From Comamonas testosteroni ATCC 11996 (GTDB lineage: Bacteria; Pseudomonadota; Gammaproteobacteria; Burkholderiales; Burkholderiaceae_C), in the NCBI RefSeq assembly GCF_000241525.1, contig NZ_AHIL01000037.1, positions 78,709-142,708 of the forward strand: DNA of 64,000 nucleotides, in the 5' to 3' direction. Positions within the stretch are counted from its first letter, which is position 1; each line of letters opens with the position of its first letter. Shown in pieces: positions 17,310-26,688 of this stretch. The position numbers and the translations under genes are program-made. The notes under the pieces were generated by a model that saw nothing but the letters and a program-made list of their open reading frames with translations, searched no databases and was not told the DNA's origin.

Positions 17310-18731
17310 ATGACCGACGCCTCCGCACCCAAGCCAACGCCGATGCTGCAGACCGCTGCCCCCAGGACATGGGCAGCGGCGCTCGGGCTTGGGAGCCTGG
17401 TGTTTCTGGCCGCCTTGCTGGGCATACTGGGGCGCCCCATGGGATTTCTCTCGGCGATCTGGCCTGCAAACGCACTGCTGCTGGGCCTTTTGCTGCACCG
17501 CCCTGACTGGCTTCGCCCGAGCTCGGTGCTGGCGGTTTCGGTCGCCTATATCGCAGCTGATCTGCTCACAGGCAGCCGGCTCGATGTGGCAATCCTGCTG
17601 AGCATCGCCAATATGGCCGGTGTGGGCGCGGCCTGGGCGCTGATGCACAGACAGCGCCATGCCACTTTGTTCATGCAACGCCAGTCCTCCGCCCTGCTGC
17701 TGTTTGTGGGCAGCGGCCTGGGCGCACTGACGGCAGCGCTGCTGGGAGCGCCGGTGCTGAGCGCCGTTTTCGGGACGCCGCACTGGCAGGCCTTTTCCAT
17801 GTGGCTGAGCAGCGAATGGCTGAACTACATGATGTTTTTGCCCATTGTCCTGGCCTGGCCGACACGCAAGCAGCCAGCTGGGCATCTGGGCGAGTCCTCC
17901 CCCTTGCGCCGCATCCTGCCTTTGCTGTCTGTCATTGCGCTGGAAGCCATCAGCTACTGGATCAAAGGTCCCGGCTCGCTGGCGTTCTCGCTGCCGGCTC
18001 TCATATGGTGCGCGCTGAGCTATCGCATCTTCAGTCTGACGCTGATCACGGCAACACTTTGCCTGAGCAGCATCATTTTCATTTCGCTGGGCACGCTTGA
18101 ATTCACACCCGCACATTTTCTGGAGGCTTTGTCATTTCGCGTGGGGCTATGCATGCTGGTGCTGGGCCCACTTGCGGTGGCAGGATCGCATATGGCGCGC
18201 AACGAGCTGATGCAAAAGCTCAGTCATGCCGTCAACCACGACTTTCTGACCGATATGCTGGCACGCGGCGCCTTCATGAAGCAGGGACAAAGAATACTGG
18301 AGCGTTGCCGCCAGGATGGCCAGCCCTTCGCCATTCTGATGCTGGATCTCGACCATTTCAAACAGATCAACGACAGCTTCGGCCATGCGGGAGGCGACCA
18401 ATTGCTGCGCAGCTTCAGCCAGACCCTGAGCCAGGTGCTGCGCGCTCAGGACATCGTAGGTCGCATGGGAGGCGAGGAATTCGCCGTGGCTCTACCCAAG
18501 GTGGATGCAACCGCTGCGCAGGAGATCGCCAAGCGCATCAACCGCTCCATCCGGGAGCTGCGCGTGCCCATGAATGACAAGACGATGAGCGCCACCGTCA
18601 GCATAGGTCTGGCTCATACTGCCAGCCTGCAAGCGCATCAAAGCCTGGACCTGCTTCTGCAGCAGGCAGACCAGGCTTTGTATGAGGCCAAGGCCGCCGG
18701 GCGCGATCGCGTCGCAGCGCAGCTTCGCTGA
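17310..18731 (+). CDS. MASE1-type membrane diguanylate cyclase
   Basis: The product is 473 residues. The N-terminal 290 form about eight hydrophobic segments of MASE1 style (GFLSAIWPANALLLGLLL is typical), and a GGDEF domain follows. The active site reads GGEEF (about 387-391), and RAQD five residues before it fits the RxxD inhibitory I-site, so it is expected to be an active, product-inhibited c-di-GMP synthase. There is no EAL domain. The signal sensed by the membrane part is unknown. The 270-base gap upstream holds the tgt terminator and presumably the promoter. Confidence 0.92.
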   Translation: MTDASAPKPTPMLQTAAPRTWAAALGLGSLVFLAALLGILGRPMGFLSAIWPANALLLGLLLHRPDWLRPSSVLAVSVAYIAADLLTGSRLDVAILLSIANMAGVGAAWALMHRQRHATLFMQRQSSALLLFVGSGLGALTAALLGAPVLSAVFGTPHWQAFSMWLSSEWLNYMMFLPIVLAWPTRKQPAGHLGESSPLRRILPLLSVIALEAISYWIKGPGSLAFSLPALIWCALSYRIFSLTLITATLCLSSIIFISLGTLEFTPAHFLEALSFRVGLCMLVLGPLAVAGSHMARNELMQKLSHAVNHDFLTDMLARGAFMKQGQRILERCRQDGQPFAILMLDLDHFKQINDSFGHAGGDQLLRSFSQTLSQVLRAQDIVGRMGGEEFAVALPKVDATAAQEIAKRINRSIRELRVPMNDKTMSATVSIGLAHTASLQAHQSLDLLLQQADQALYEAKAAGRDRVAAQLR

Positions 18732-18780
18732 GCGCGACACGCCACTGCCGCCCCCGACAAGCCGGTCGCCCGGCCCACGG

Positions 18781-19881
18781 TCATCCGGGCTCGCCGGACC
18801 CGGAGGCGGGCGAGGCTGCCACCGCCGCATCGGGACGCGGCAGCATCTTGCCGGCCGCAGTGCCACAGCTATGACAAAAGCGTGAGAACGCGCTCTTGCG
18901 GGTGTCGCAGCTTCCGCAATGGTCGAACAGGCCGATACCGCAATGGGGACAGAAGTCGATCTCGGTGTTCTTGAGATCCACGGGGCGCTCGCAGCCCGGG
19001 CACACATTCTTGGACAGCCGCTCCAGCGCCACGTCATAGCTCAGCTCTTCACGGCGCCGCTCTTCGGGCAGAGACTCCTGCAGCTTCTGTTTTTCCAGAT
19101 AGCGGTTGAGCGCAAGAATGGCATAGCGGCCCAGCAGCACCGTCACCACGATGCCCACGATGTAGCGCACATAGCCGCCGTAGTCAGGCAGATAAGGCAC
19201 CAGCTCGACAAAGAAGGCAAACAGCGCAAAAAAGATGAAGCCCCAGACAAAAGGCCACCAGGTACTCTTGCGCTTCCTCGCGAAAAGCCAGCCCGCCACC
19301 ACCAGCAAAGGCAGGGTAATGGCCAGACGGAACAGAAACACGCGCAGTTCACTGGCTCGCATGGCGGCTTCATATTGGGGATAGGCCTGCTCGCGCAGAC
19401 TGCTCATCTCGGCCTCGGCGTTGGAGACGGCCTGATTGGCCTCCAGATGGGTCTGTGCTTCCTTCTCGCGCTCCTGGCGGGCCATGTCCTCGGCCTGCTT
19501 GAGCGCATCCAGCGCCTTGCTGCGTGCGACCAGTTCTGCATCCTGCTCAGGGCGCTCCGTCGCACGGCGGGTCGCCACCCAGTTGTCAAAGGTGTCGCGC
19601 GCCGACTGGTAGCGCGCACGCTCAGCGTCGAACTTGAGCTGTGCCCTGTCCAGCGCCTTCTGGGTCACGCCGGCTGTCTTCTGGGCCTGGTCGATTTCGG
19701 CCCGCACACGCTGTACATCGGCCTCAGGAATAAAGGACTCGATCTCCAGCGAGCGATCGGGCTGCGGCAGATTGCCCACCACCAGCCCGCCCAGGCCTAT
19801 CAGGAAGAAGGCAAACACCAGCGCCACCAGCCAGAGGCCACGGCGAAACCATTTCTCGGGCAAACGCAGAGACTTGCTCAT
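18781..19881 (-). CDS. Membrane protein with coiled coil and C-terminal zinc ribbons
   Basis: The product is 366 residues. After one N-terminal membrane segment (about 16-38) comes a long charged coiled coil (about 50-165, in the periplasm if the N-terminus is inside), then three membrane segments (about 175-260). The cytoplasmic tail has four CxxC pairs: CPGC, CPHC, CGSC and CHSC, which make a double zinc ribbon like those of zinc-ribbon/DZR domains. I know no named function. ATG at 19881 has GGAG upstream. It follows the DUF2145 gene by 70 bases on the same strand and may be the third gene of that operon. Confidence 0.75.
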   Translation of the reverse strand: MSKSLRLPEKWFRRGLWLVALVFAFFLIGLGGLVVGNLPQPDRSLEIESFIPEADVQRVRAEIDQAQKTAGVTQKALDRAQLKFDAERARYQSARDTFDNWVATRRATERPEQDAELVARSKALDALKQAEDMARQEREKEAQTHLEANQAVSNAEAEMSSLREQAYPQYEAAMRASELRVFLFRLAITLPLLVVAGWLFARKRKSTWWPFVWGFIFFALFAFFVELVPYLPDYGGYVRYIVGIVVTVLLGRYAILALNRYLEKQKLQESLPEERRREELSYDVALERLSKNVCPGCERPVDLKNTEIDFCPHCGIGLFDHCGSCDTRKSAFSRFCHSCGTAAGKMLPRPDAAVAASPASGSGEPG

Positions 19882-19951
19882 TTTCAATTACTCCAAAAAC
19901 GTAGCGCCATGCGCATACTCAGCAAGGCCTTGAAGCTAACAGGGCTCAAAC

Positions 19952-20809
19952 TCACTGCACGGTACGCACGGCCGATGCCAGTTGCGTGCGCTGCAACCAC
20001 TGGGTCACGGAGTCCACCGTCACCGTCTCTATGCGGCTGGCAAAGCGCTTTTCATTCGGATGATCGTCAAACGCGATATTGGCGGCCGTCATGCGTCCGC
20101 CCAGTCGCGAGAACGCCCGAATGATGAGCGCGCTGGGTTCATAGCCCCTGGACTGCAGCCAGGCCTGAGCCTGTGCACGGTTCTGAATCGCCGCAGGCTC
20201 CATGGCAGCGGCCAGCGTCTCGGTCGCCCATTGGTTCGACTGCTGGTATTTGCTGCTCCAGACATAGCTGACCATGCTGTAGGGCTCGTTTTGCAGGCGC
20301 AGCACCGTGGGAGCACTCAGGAACTTGAGCAGGGCCTGCTGCACCGCCGGTGTCGGGATCTGAATGGCGGCTTCGTAGCGCCACATATCGTCAAGAAAGA
20401 ACTCGCCCAGGCCCTGGCGGTAGATATGGCCGGATGCGGTGCCGCACTCGTTGAGCTTGTGCGCCACGCGCCAGGGGCCGGCAGGTGTTCTGTAGGCCCA
20501 GCCATAGTGCGAGTACTTGAGATCGTATTTGCTCAAGTCCTGTCCTTGCCGAGCCAGCAGCACGACCTGGGTGCCGTTCTTCTGAAACTCGGCATCCAGT
20601 GCCTTGGCGGTGCGCGCGGCCAGATTCAGCCCCTTGACCATGACATCGGCGGTCAGCGGACGGTCTTCACAGCTGCGGCCAGCCTCTGCCGAGCCTGCCC
20701 AGGCAATCAGCGCGGCGCCCAGCGCCAGCACCACAGGGCCGGGAATGGGCATGCCGGTGCGTTGAGCGGGCGCCATGGCTTGTACAACGTTTGACGATTC
20801 CTTGATCAT
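19952..20809 (-). CDS. DUF2145-family exported protein
   Basis: The product is 285 residues. It has a hydrophobic N-terminal segment ending near SAEAGRSCED, so it is probably periplasmic or membrane-anchored. The body has the DUF2145 pattern: KYSHYGWAYR, WRVAHKLNECG, GEFFLDDMW, and later YQQSNQWATETLAAA. The SHxG motif and downstream conserved residues recall papain-like NlpC/P60 hydrolases with permuted order, but that is only a suggestion. GGAGG precedes the ATG at 20809. It follows a small exported protein by 21 bases; the pair seems to be conserved from what I know of such neighbourhoods. Confidence 0.8.
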   Translation of the reverse strand: MIKESSNVVQAMAPAQRTGMPIPGPVVLALGAALIAWAGSAEAGRSCEDRPLTADVMVKGLNLAARTAKALDAEFQKNGTQVVLLARQGQDLSKYDLKYSHYGWAYRTPAGPWRVAHKLNECGTASGHIYRQGLGEFFLDDMWRYEAAIQIPTPAVQQALLKFLSAPTVLRLQNEPYSMVSYVWSSKYQQSNQWATETLAAAMEPAAIQNRAQAQAWLQSRGYEPSALIIRAFSRLGGRMTAANIAFDDHPNEKRFASRIETVTVDSVTQWLQRTQLASAVRTVQ

Positions 20810-20830
20810 GCGAGCCTCCAGCTTCTTGAA

Positions 20831-21295
20831 TTACAGACGCTCGTTGTGCATCAGCGCCTTGCCGATTTCGTTGGGGATGAAGGCCAGCACCTTGCCTGCC
20901 GTGGACAGGATCACACCGGCCGCCGTCGCGCTGGTCTGCACCACCGTGCCCACACCGACCGACAGGGCACCCGCAGCCTGGCCAGAGACCTTGACCACGG
21001 CCGAAGTGCCGTCAGCCACATTCTTGAGCACATAGGTCACGCCTGTGGCACTGCTCTCCACAGCCTCAACGATCACGGATGCACCAGCGGCCGACAGAAA
21101 CAGGGGTATTGCCACAACTTCCTCCGAAGCACCACCCGATACCGCTGCAACCACCGATGCCACAGGCAGGGCCGACAGCACCAGAGAGGCTTCGCTCTGG
21201 GCGTGGACTGCGCTGCCGCCCAGCAAGGCAAAGGCCGCGCCCAGGGCGCACAGGCTATTGCGAAGAGGACGGATAAAGGTCAGGGCGTTGATCAC
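20831..21295 (-). CDS. Small exported hypothetical protein paired with DUF2145
   Basis: The product is 154 residues from a GTG at 21295, which has GGGAG eight bases upstream. The signal peptide ends at AVHAQ. The mature chain is nearly all Ala/Val/Ser/Gly in long hydrophobic stretches (SLVLSALPVASVVAAVSGG, LFLSAAGASVIVEAVE, SVGVGTVVQTSATAAGVIL). It could be an amphipathic or membrane-inserted beta or helical protein. I recognise no formal domain. Only 21 bases separate it from the DUF2145 gene, so the two are surely in one operon. Confidence 0.7.
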   Translation of the reverse strand: MINALTFIRPLRNSLCALGAAFALLGGSAVHAQSEASLVLSALPVASVVAAVSGGASEEVVAIPLFLSAAGASVIVEAVESSATGVTYVLKNVADGTSAVVKVSGQAAGALSVGVGTVVQTSATAAGVILSTAGKVLAFIPNEIGKALMHNERL

Positions 21296-21525
21296 AAATG
21301 GCTCCCGGTGGTTGTTGAAATGAACCGCTGTTTCCATGCGGCGACGAACGAATCATCCATGCGCCCGAAACTTTGGCCCTGTGTTTTGTCAAAATCAGCA
21401 AGCGGCAGGTCTCGCAGTATCGCAAAGCGATACTTCCCGCCCGTTGCCAGCGCGCAAACCAATTGCAGCTTGCACATCTTGCCCCACTCCCGCGCCCACA
21501 ACTTTCAAAAATCATCAGGCAATCC

Positions 21526-22299
21526 ATGCGGCTTCACTCTCAGACCTTCGCCCTGCACAAACCTTCACGCCGACAAAGCCGGCTTGCTGCAGCGCTCGCC
21601 ACGGCCATGTCCACGCTAGCTGTCTCTGCACTGGCGCAGGGCAGCAGCATTCCCGCTTTTTCGCAGATGCCGCCTGGCCCTCTTGGAGGGCCCTGGCACT
21701 TTGCCACCCTGCCCAACAAGAACCCGACGGCATTCAATGTGGTGGACCAGGATGGCGGGCATGTGCTGCGCGTGAGCACACAGGACGCCTACGGCAATAT
21801 GGTTCACACGCTGCACCAGGCTGCCACGCCCGATCTGCAACTGCAGTGGCGCTGGCGCGTGGATCAGCTGATCGACAAGGCCGATATCAAAACCAGAGCC
21901 GGTGACGATGCGGCGCTCAAGCTCTGCATGTCCTTCGACTTTGACAAATCGCAGCTGAGCTTTGGCGAACGGGCAAAGCTGCGTCTGGGCAGAATCAGCA
22001 CCGGAGAGGATATTCCAGCCGAGACGCTGTGCTATGTCTGGGACAACAAGCAACCCACAGGCACGGTCATGCACAACGCGTTCACGCATCGCATGCGCTA
22101 TATCGTGCTGCAAAGCGGCAGCACGCACAAAGGCCAGTGGGTAACGGAACAGCGCAATCTGACGTCCGACTATCTGCACGCCTTTGGCGACGAGTCCCAG
22201 GCCATGCCCACCATCATCGGTGTCACTGTCTCGGCGGACTCGGACAACACCCATGGCGAAGGACTGGCCTACATGGGTGATATCCGGCTCGCGCCCTGA
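21526..22299 (+). CDS. DUF3047-family exported protein
   Basis: The product is 257 residues from the ATG at 21526. The signal peptide ends near AVSALAQG. The DUF3047 pattern is visible: LQWRWRVDQL, DDAALKLCMSFDFD, LCYVWDNKQPTGT, RMRYIVLQSG, VTVSADSDNTHGE. This family looks like a secreted beta-sandwich possibly binding carbohydrate or lipid; no reaction is known to me. A longer frame from 21373 has no signal-like start. It converges with the MFS-acyltransferase gene, with ten bases between the stops. Confidence 0.82.
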   Translation: MRLHSQTFALHKPSRRQSRLAAALATAMSTLAVSALAQGSSIPAFSQMPPGPLGGPWHFATLPNKNPTAFNVVDQDGGHVLRVSTQDAYGNMVHTLHQAATPDLQLQWRWRVDQLIDKADIKTRAGDDAALKLCMSFDFDKSQLSFGERAKLRLGRISTGEDIPAETLCYVWDNKQPTGTVMHNAFTHRMRYIVLQSGSTHKGQWVTEQRNLTSDYLHAFGDESQAMPTIIGVTVSADSDNTHGEGLAYMGDIRLAP

Positions 22300-22309
22300 T
22301 CATCCAGCC

Positions 22310-24262
22310 TTAACGCCGGAGCAATTCCGCCACGTTCTGCTGCAGCAGGGCCGGAGTGACCGCGGCAGCCGCCACGGGCTCGCCCACTTCCAGCCCCACA
22401 CGGTTGAACAGGCCGCGGCGCAGCGGTTTGACCATGGCCACATTCCTGCCGCCGCGCAACTCGATGCGGCTGAAGTAGGAGCCCCAGAGATTGGTCAGCG
22501 CCATGGGAATGACGGAAACCTGCAGGCCGTCGTCTCGCGCGTGATCGAGAATCTTCATGATGCCGCCCTTGAACGGCTGCAGCTGGCCGTCAGAGGTGAT
22601 GCCGCCCTCGGGGAAGATGGCCAGCAGATCACCCTCGCGCAGCACCTCGGCGGCACGCGCGAACGCGGCCTCATAGGTGGCTGGGTCATCCTTGTGGGAT
22701 GCAATCGGAATCGCCTTGGCCAGCTTGAACAACCAGCCCAGCACCGGTGTCTGAAAGATGCGGTGATCCATCACGAAGTGGATGGGGCGCGGGCTGGCCG
22801 CCATGAGCAAGATGGCATCGACAAAGCTCACATGGTTGCAGACCAGAACGGCCGCGCCATCGCGCGGAATATGCTCGTCGCCACGCACCTTGAAGCGGTA
22901 GACAAAGTGGGTGATGACCCAGGCGACAAACCGCAGCAGATATTCGGGCACCAGCAGGAACACATAGAGCGCCACGATGGCGTTGGCGATGCCGGTGATC
23001 AGAAACACCTGGGGAATGCTGCAACCTGCGGCCAGCAGGGCGCCGGCCAGCACGGCCGAGGCGATCATGAACAGCGCGTTCAGGATATTGTTGGCCGCGA
23101 TGATGCGCGCACGGTGCGTGGGCTGGCTGCGCATCTGGATCAGCGCATACATGGGCACGCTGTAGATGCCGGCCGACAGCGCAAGCAGACCCAGGTCCAG
23201 CATCACGCGCCAGTGTTTGGCCTCTCCAAAAAAGGCACTCACGCCCATCAGCTCTGAGGGCGGCAGCGCGCGCGTGGCAAAGAACAGATCAATCGCAAAC
23301 ACGCTCATGCCAATCGCGCCCAGCGGCACCAGGCCGATCTCCACCTGGCGACGGCTGAACACTTCACACAGCAGCGAGCCAATGCCTATGCCCACCGAGA
23401 AGATCACCAGCAGCAGCGATGCCACATGCTCGTCGCCATGCAGCACCTCCTTGGCAAAGCTGGGAAACTGCGAGAGGAACACCGCGCCGAAGAACCACAT
23501 CCAGCTGATGCCCAGCAACGAGCGGAACACCACGGGCTGCTGGCGTGCCAGCTGGAGGTTGCGCCAGGTTTCGGTAAACGGGTTCCAGTTGATCACCAGG
23601 CCCGGGTCGGTCGCCGGCGCATGGGGAATGAACTGTGCGCAGATGCGGCCCACGACCGCAACGGCCACGCAGGCCATGGCCACCTGCATATGACCGACCT
23701 CGGGCACGGCAATCAAAAGACCGCCTGCGACCTGACCCAGCAGGATGGCGACAAAAGTGCCCATCTCCACCATGCCGTTGCCGCCCGTGAGTTCGCGGTC
23801 ATTGAGCACCTGTGGCAGATAGGCGAACTTGACGGGGCCGAACAGCGTGGAGTGCAGCCCCATGAGGAACACGCACAGCAGCAGCACTGGCACATTGGCC
23901 TGAATGAAACCCCAGGCCGCGATCAGCATGATGGCGATCTCGAGGTTCTTGACCAGGCGGAACATGCGAGTCTTGTCCCATTTGTCGGTCAGTTGGCCCG
24001 AAGTGGCCGAAAACAGCAGATAAGGCAGGGTGAACAGCGCACCGATCACCAGGCCCGCCATGGAAGGCGGCAGCCACGAGACGCTGAGCTGATAGGTGAC
24101 CATCACCGTGAAGGCGAACTTGAAGAGATTGTCATTGCCTGCACCGGCAAACTGCGTCCAGAAAAACGGCGCAAAGCGGCGCTGGCCCAGCAGGGCAAAC
24201 TGGTTGGGGTGGGCATGCTGCTGTGCAGCGGCGGCCGTATGCACGGTCGGCGTGGAATTCAT
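22310..24262 (-). CDS. Fusion of LplT-like MFS transporter and PlsC-type acyltransferase
   Basis: The product is 650 residues. Residues 1-430 are a 12-segment MFS permease like the lysophospholipid flippase LplT (N-terminal FFWTQFAGAGNDNLFK is typical). Residues about 440-650 are a 1-acylglycerol-phosphate acyltransferase: NHVSFVD holds the HX4D motif, FPEGG is motif III. Together they can import lyso-phospholipid and reacylate it. In E. coli the same job is done by LplT plus Aas, where Aas adds an acyl-ACP synthetase; some bacteria fuse all three. Here the synthetase is missing. ATG at 24262 follows GGGAGAG. Confidence 0.9.
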   Translation of the reverse strand: MNSTPTVHTAAAAQQHAHPNQFALLGQRRFAPFFWTQFAGAGNDNLFKFAFTVMVTYQLSVSWLPPSMAGLVIGALFTLPYLLFSATSGQLTDKWDKTRMFRLVKNLEIAIMLIAAWGFIQANVPVLLLCVFLMGLHSTLFGPVKFAYLPQVLNDRELTGGNGMVEMGTFVAILLGQVAGGLLIAVPEVGHMQVAMACVAVAVVGRICAQFIPHAPATDPGLVINWNPFTETWRNLQLARQQPVVFRSLLGISWMWFFGAVFLSQFPSFAKEVLHGDEHVASLLLVIFSVGIGIGSLLCEVFSRRQVEIGLVPLGAIGMSVFAIDLFFATRALPPSELMGVSAFFGEAKHWRVMLDLGLLALSAGIYSVPMYALIQMRSQPTHRARIIAANNILNALFMIASAVLAGALLAAGCSIPQVFLITGIANAIVALYVFLLVPEYLLRFVAWVITHFVYRFKVRGDEHIPRDGAAVLVCNHVSFVDAILLMAASPRPIHFVMDHRIFQTPVLGWLFKLAKAIPIASHKDDPATYEAAFARAAEVLREGDLLAIFPEGGITSDGQLQPFKGGIMKILDHARDDGLQVSVIPMALTNLWGSYFSRIELRGGRNVAMVKPLRRGLFNRVGLEVGEPVAAAAVTPALLQQNVAELLRR

Positions 24263-24367
24263 GGATCTCTCCCTGTGGCGCTGCTGGCATTGTGCCAACT
24301 TGCCCGGATTTTTTTGTAGGTTTTATGCGGCTGACGCTTGTTGAACATGCGCCAGCCGCTATGAATA

Positions 24368-25168
24368 TTACGACTCGCGCCACTGCAGCAAGGCACGCAG
24401 CACAGGCCACGCGGCTGCGGCGGCCACCAAGTGCTTGAGGCTGTGGCCGGAGATTGCGTACGCGGTCACATCGAACACATCGCCGTCCGACAGCTCCAGC
24501 AGCTTGGCCACGAAGTACAGACCGATCACCCAGCCCAGCTCCACGGGCAGCGCATGACGACGCGGCGCCACAAAGGCCAGCCACAGGAGAGTCAACATGC
24601 CGCCCCCCTGCACCAGCACCCAGGGCAGCACATTGCTGGTCTGCGCCCAGACCGCCACGCTGACGGGCGCCGCCACCAGCAATACCCCGGCAGTGATGCG
24701 GGCGCTGATGTCGTCAATGCGCGTCTGCACCGCCAGGCCCAGCAAGCCGGCGAAAGCCAGGCTCATGCCCAGCCGGTCCCAGACCAGACTCGAATCCTGC
24801 GGTGCCCAGTGATAGTACGCAGACCCCGCGCTCGAGCACAGCAGGCCCGTGAAGAACAGAGCGCACAGGGCACGCGCCGTGCCGTTGAGCTTTTGATAGT
24901 CGGCACGCCCCAGCGCGACCCAGCCCGCCAATCCCGCCAGCACAAACCCCAGATTGCTCAACACATCGGCGGCATTCGGCACACCCAGCCAGCCGCGCTG
25001 GTTGGCAAAGGCGTGATAGTGCTCGGGCTGGGCCATGCCGGGCATCAGCAGCGCCAGCGTGAACAGCAAGGCCATACCCCCGAACAAGGCAAAGCGCTGC
25101 TCCAGCGTGCCCGAGGTCTCGGGGCTCGTCATTTCCACGGTCGTGATCGATGAGGTATGCAGTTGCAT
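24368..25168 (-). CDS. Alkaline-ceramidase-like (CREST superfamily) membrane protein
   Basis: The product is 266 residues with about seven membrane segments. Conserved polar residues are placed as in alkaline ceramidase/PAQR hydrolases: ADVLSNLGF, SSAGSAYYHWAP with His, WDRLGMS with Asp, and SGHSLKHL with two His near the end. These would bind zinc and hydrolyse an amide or ester in the membrane. Because bacteria of this group seldom make ceramide, the substrate is open. AAGGAAG precedes the ATG at 25168. It is divergent from the XRE regulator gene with about 110 bases between. Confidence 0.75.
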   Translation of the reverse strand: MQLHTSSITTVEMTSPETSGTLEQRFALFGGMALLFTLALLMPGMAQPEHYHAFANQRGWLGVPNAADVLSNLGFVLAGLAGWVALGRADYQKLNGTARALCALFFTGLLCSSAGSAYYHWAPQDSSLVWDRLGMSLAFAGLLGLAVQTRIDDISARITAGVLLVAAPVSVAVWAQTSNVLPWVLVQGGGMLTLLWLAFVAPRRHALPVELGWVIGLYFVAKLLELSDGDVFDVTAYAISGHSLKHLVAAAAAWPVLRALLQWRES

Positions 25169-25278
25169 GGCGCTTCCTTGTGTGAATGCCGCGCAGTATG
25201 GAAATCCGCCGAAGCAGCGGCATCAATCTTCTAAACTTGCGCCATATCGCTGCACTGCCAGTACTACCAACCGATACC

Positions 25279-26010
25279 ATGAGCACGACCGCCGATCTCG
25301 TCACCGCCATCAAGAAAGAACTCAAGGCCGCGCAGATGACCTATGCCGACCTGGCCCAGTCCATAGGCATGGCCGAATCCAGCGTCAAGCGCATGCTGGC
25401 CAAGGGCGACATGCCGCTGTCGCGCATTGACGAAATCTGCCGCGCCCTGCACCTGGACTTTGCCGATCTGGCGCGCAATGTGGCCGATAGCCGGCCGCTG
25501 CTGCAGCAGATCACGCGCGAGCAGGAGATTGCCGTGGTTGCCGACCGCAAGCTGCTGCTCACGGCCATCTGCGTGCTCAGCCAGTGGACGCTGGAGCAGA
25601 TCGTCGCCACCTACCGCATCAGCGAGCCCGAGGGCATCGGCTATCTGGCACAGCTGGACCGCATCGGCATCATCGAGCTGCGTCCCGGCAACCGCTACAA
25701 GCTGCGCCTGGCCAAGACCTTCCGCTGGCAGACCAACGGCCCGGTGATGGACTTCTTCCGCGAGAACGCCGTGCTGGACTACTTCGGCGGCACTTTTGCC
25801 GGCGAGGACGAGACCATGCTGCTGGTGCATGGCTCCATCGCCCCCAGCCTGGCCCCCAGCTTCGTGGAGCGCATCCAGCGCATCGGTCAGGACTTTTCGC
25901 AGCAGCATCTGCAGGACCAGCGACTGGGGCCCAACAAGATCGAGGGCTACACCCTGGTGCTGGGCATGCGCAAATGGGAGCTGCCCGCCTTTGCGGCCTT
26001 GCGCCGGTAG
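25279..26010 (+). CDS. XRE-family transcriptional regulator
   Basis: The product is 243 residues. Residues about 5-62 are a Cro/CI helix-turn-helix (MTYADLAQSIGMAESSVKRML, then RIDEICRALHL). The rest is a C-terminal domain seen in many Burkholderiales regulators (REQEIAVVADRKLLLTAIC and LDYFGGTF), with no known ligand. I chose the ATG at 25279 since MSTTADLVTAI is the natural start. It is divergent from the ceramidase-like gene, which is the most likely target besides itself. Confidence 0.85.
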   Translation: MSTTADLVTAIKKELKAAQMTYADLAQSIGMAESSVKRMLAKGDMPLSRIDEICRALHLDFADLARNVADSRPLLQQITREQEIAVVADRKLLLTAICVLSQWTLEQIVATYRISEPEGIGYLAQLDRIGIIELRPGNRYKLRLAKTFRWQTNGPVMDFFRENAVLDYFGGTFAGEDETMLLVHGSIAPSLAPSFVERIQRIGQDFSQQHLQDQRLGPNKIEGYTLVLGMRKWELPAFAALRR

Positions 26011-26210
26011 ACGGCCACTCCCAAATATGTAGCTAAATGCGCTTGCTGCATCTGCATCAGCCGCCTGTTTCATACATTCTTCACCAAACAGACACACAAG
26101 ATTGCAAGACTTCGCACAGCGGCAACCCACGGTTGACGCTGGCCATCCAACATGGAGCCCAAGGGATGCCTGGACCCACAGACAGCCCGCTACCCATGAA
26201 GGAGGCGTAT

Positions 26211-26615
26211 ATGCTGACAATCCGCAACACCATCCAAACCGTCGCTGCCGCAGGCGCACTCGCCCTGCTGGGCTTTGTCGGTAGTGCACAGGCCCAAAAC
26301 GCTTACTGGGCGGGTGCCAGCCAGGGCGCCTATGTGAACGTACAGTTCAACGCACCGCCCCCCGTCCGCTATGAAGCCGTGCCCGCTCCGCGTCGTGGCT
26401 ATGTCTGGGCTCCTGGTTACTGGGAGCCGCGCGGCCACCGCCATGTCTGGCGCGCCGGCCACTGGGTGCAGAACCGCCCCGGCTATGTGTACCGCCAGCC
26501 CGCCTGGGTGCAGCACGGCAACCGCTGGGACTACCGCGCCAGCCGCTGGGACAGGGATGGTGACGGCGTGCCCAACCGCCATGACCGCAACCCCCACAAC
26601 CCCTATCGCCGCTAA
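26211..26615 (+). CDS. YXWGXW-repeat exported protein
   Basis: The product is 134 residues. The signal peptide ends at SAQAQN. The mature part is rich in Tyr, Trp, Arg and Pro and has YXWGXW-like units: YVWAPGYWEPRGHRHVWRAG and HWVQ, then a DRDGDGVPNRHDRNPHN tail like a calcium-binding thrombospondin-type 3 element. GAAGGAGG lies before the ATG at 26211. Such proteins are secreted or periplasmic and stress-linked in other species, with no known activity. A strong terminator follows. Confidence 0.8.
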   Translation: MLTIRNTIQTVAAAGALALLGFVGSAQAQNAYWAGASQGAYVNVQFNAPPPVRYEAVPAPRRGYVWAPGYWEPRGHRHVWRAGHWVQNRPGYVYRQPAWVQHGNRWDYRASRWDRDGDGVPNRHDRNPHNPYRR

Positions 26616-26688
26616 GCGCCTATTGACGCTTTAAGCCTTGATCGCTCCCTCCGCTGGCCCTCCGAGTCATCACTTTCCAGCGGATTTC

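Noticed and set aside
18781..22299. Defence island or secretion system
   Set aside because: No nuclease, NTPase, toxin or secretion components; the genes look like housekeeping envelope proteins.
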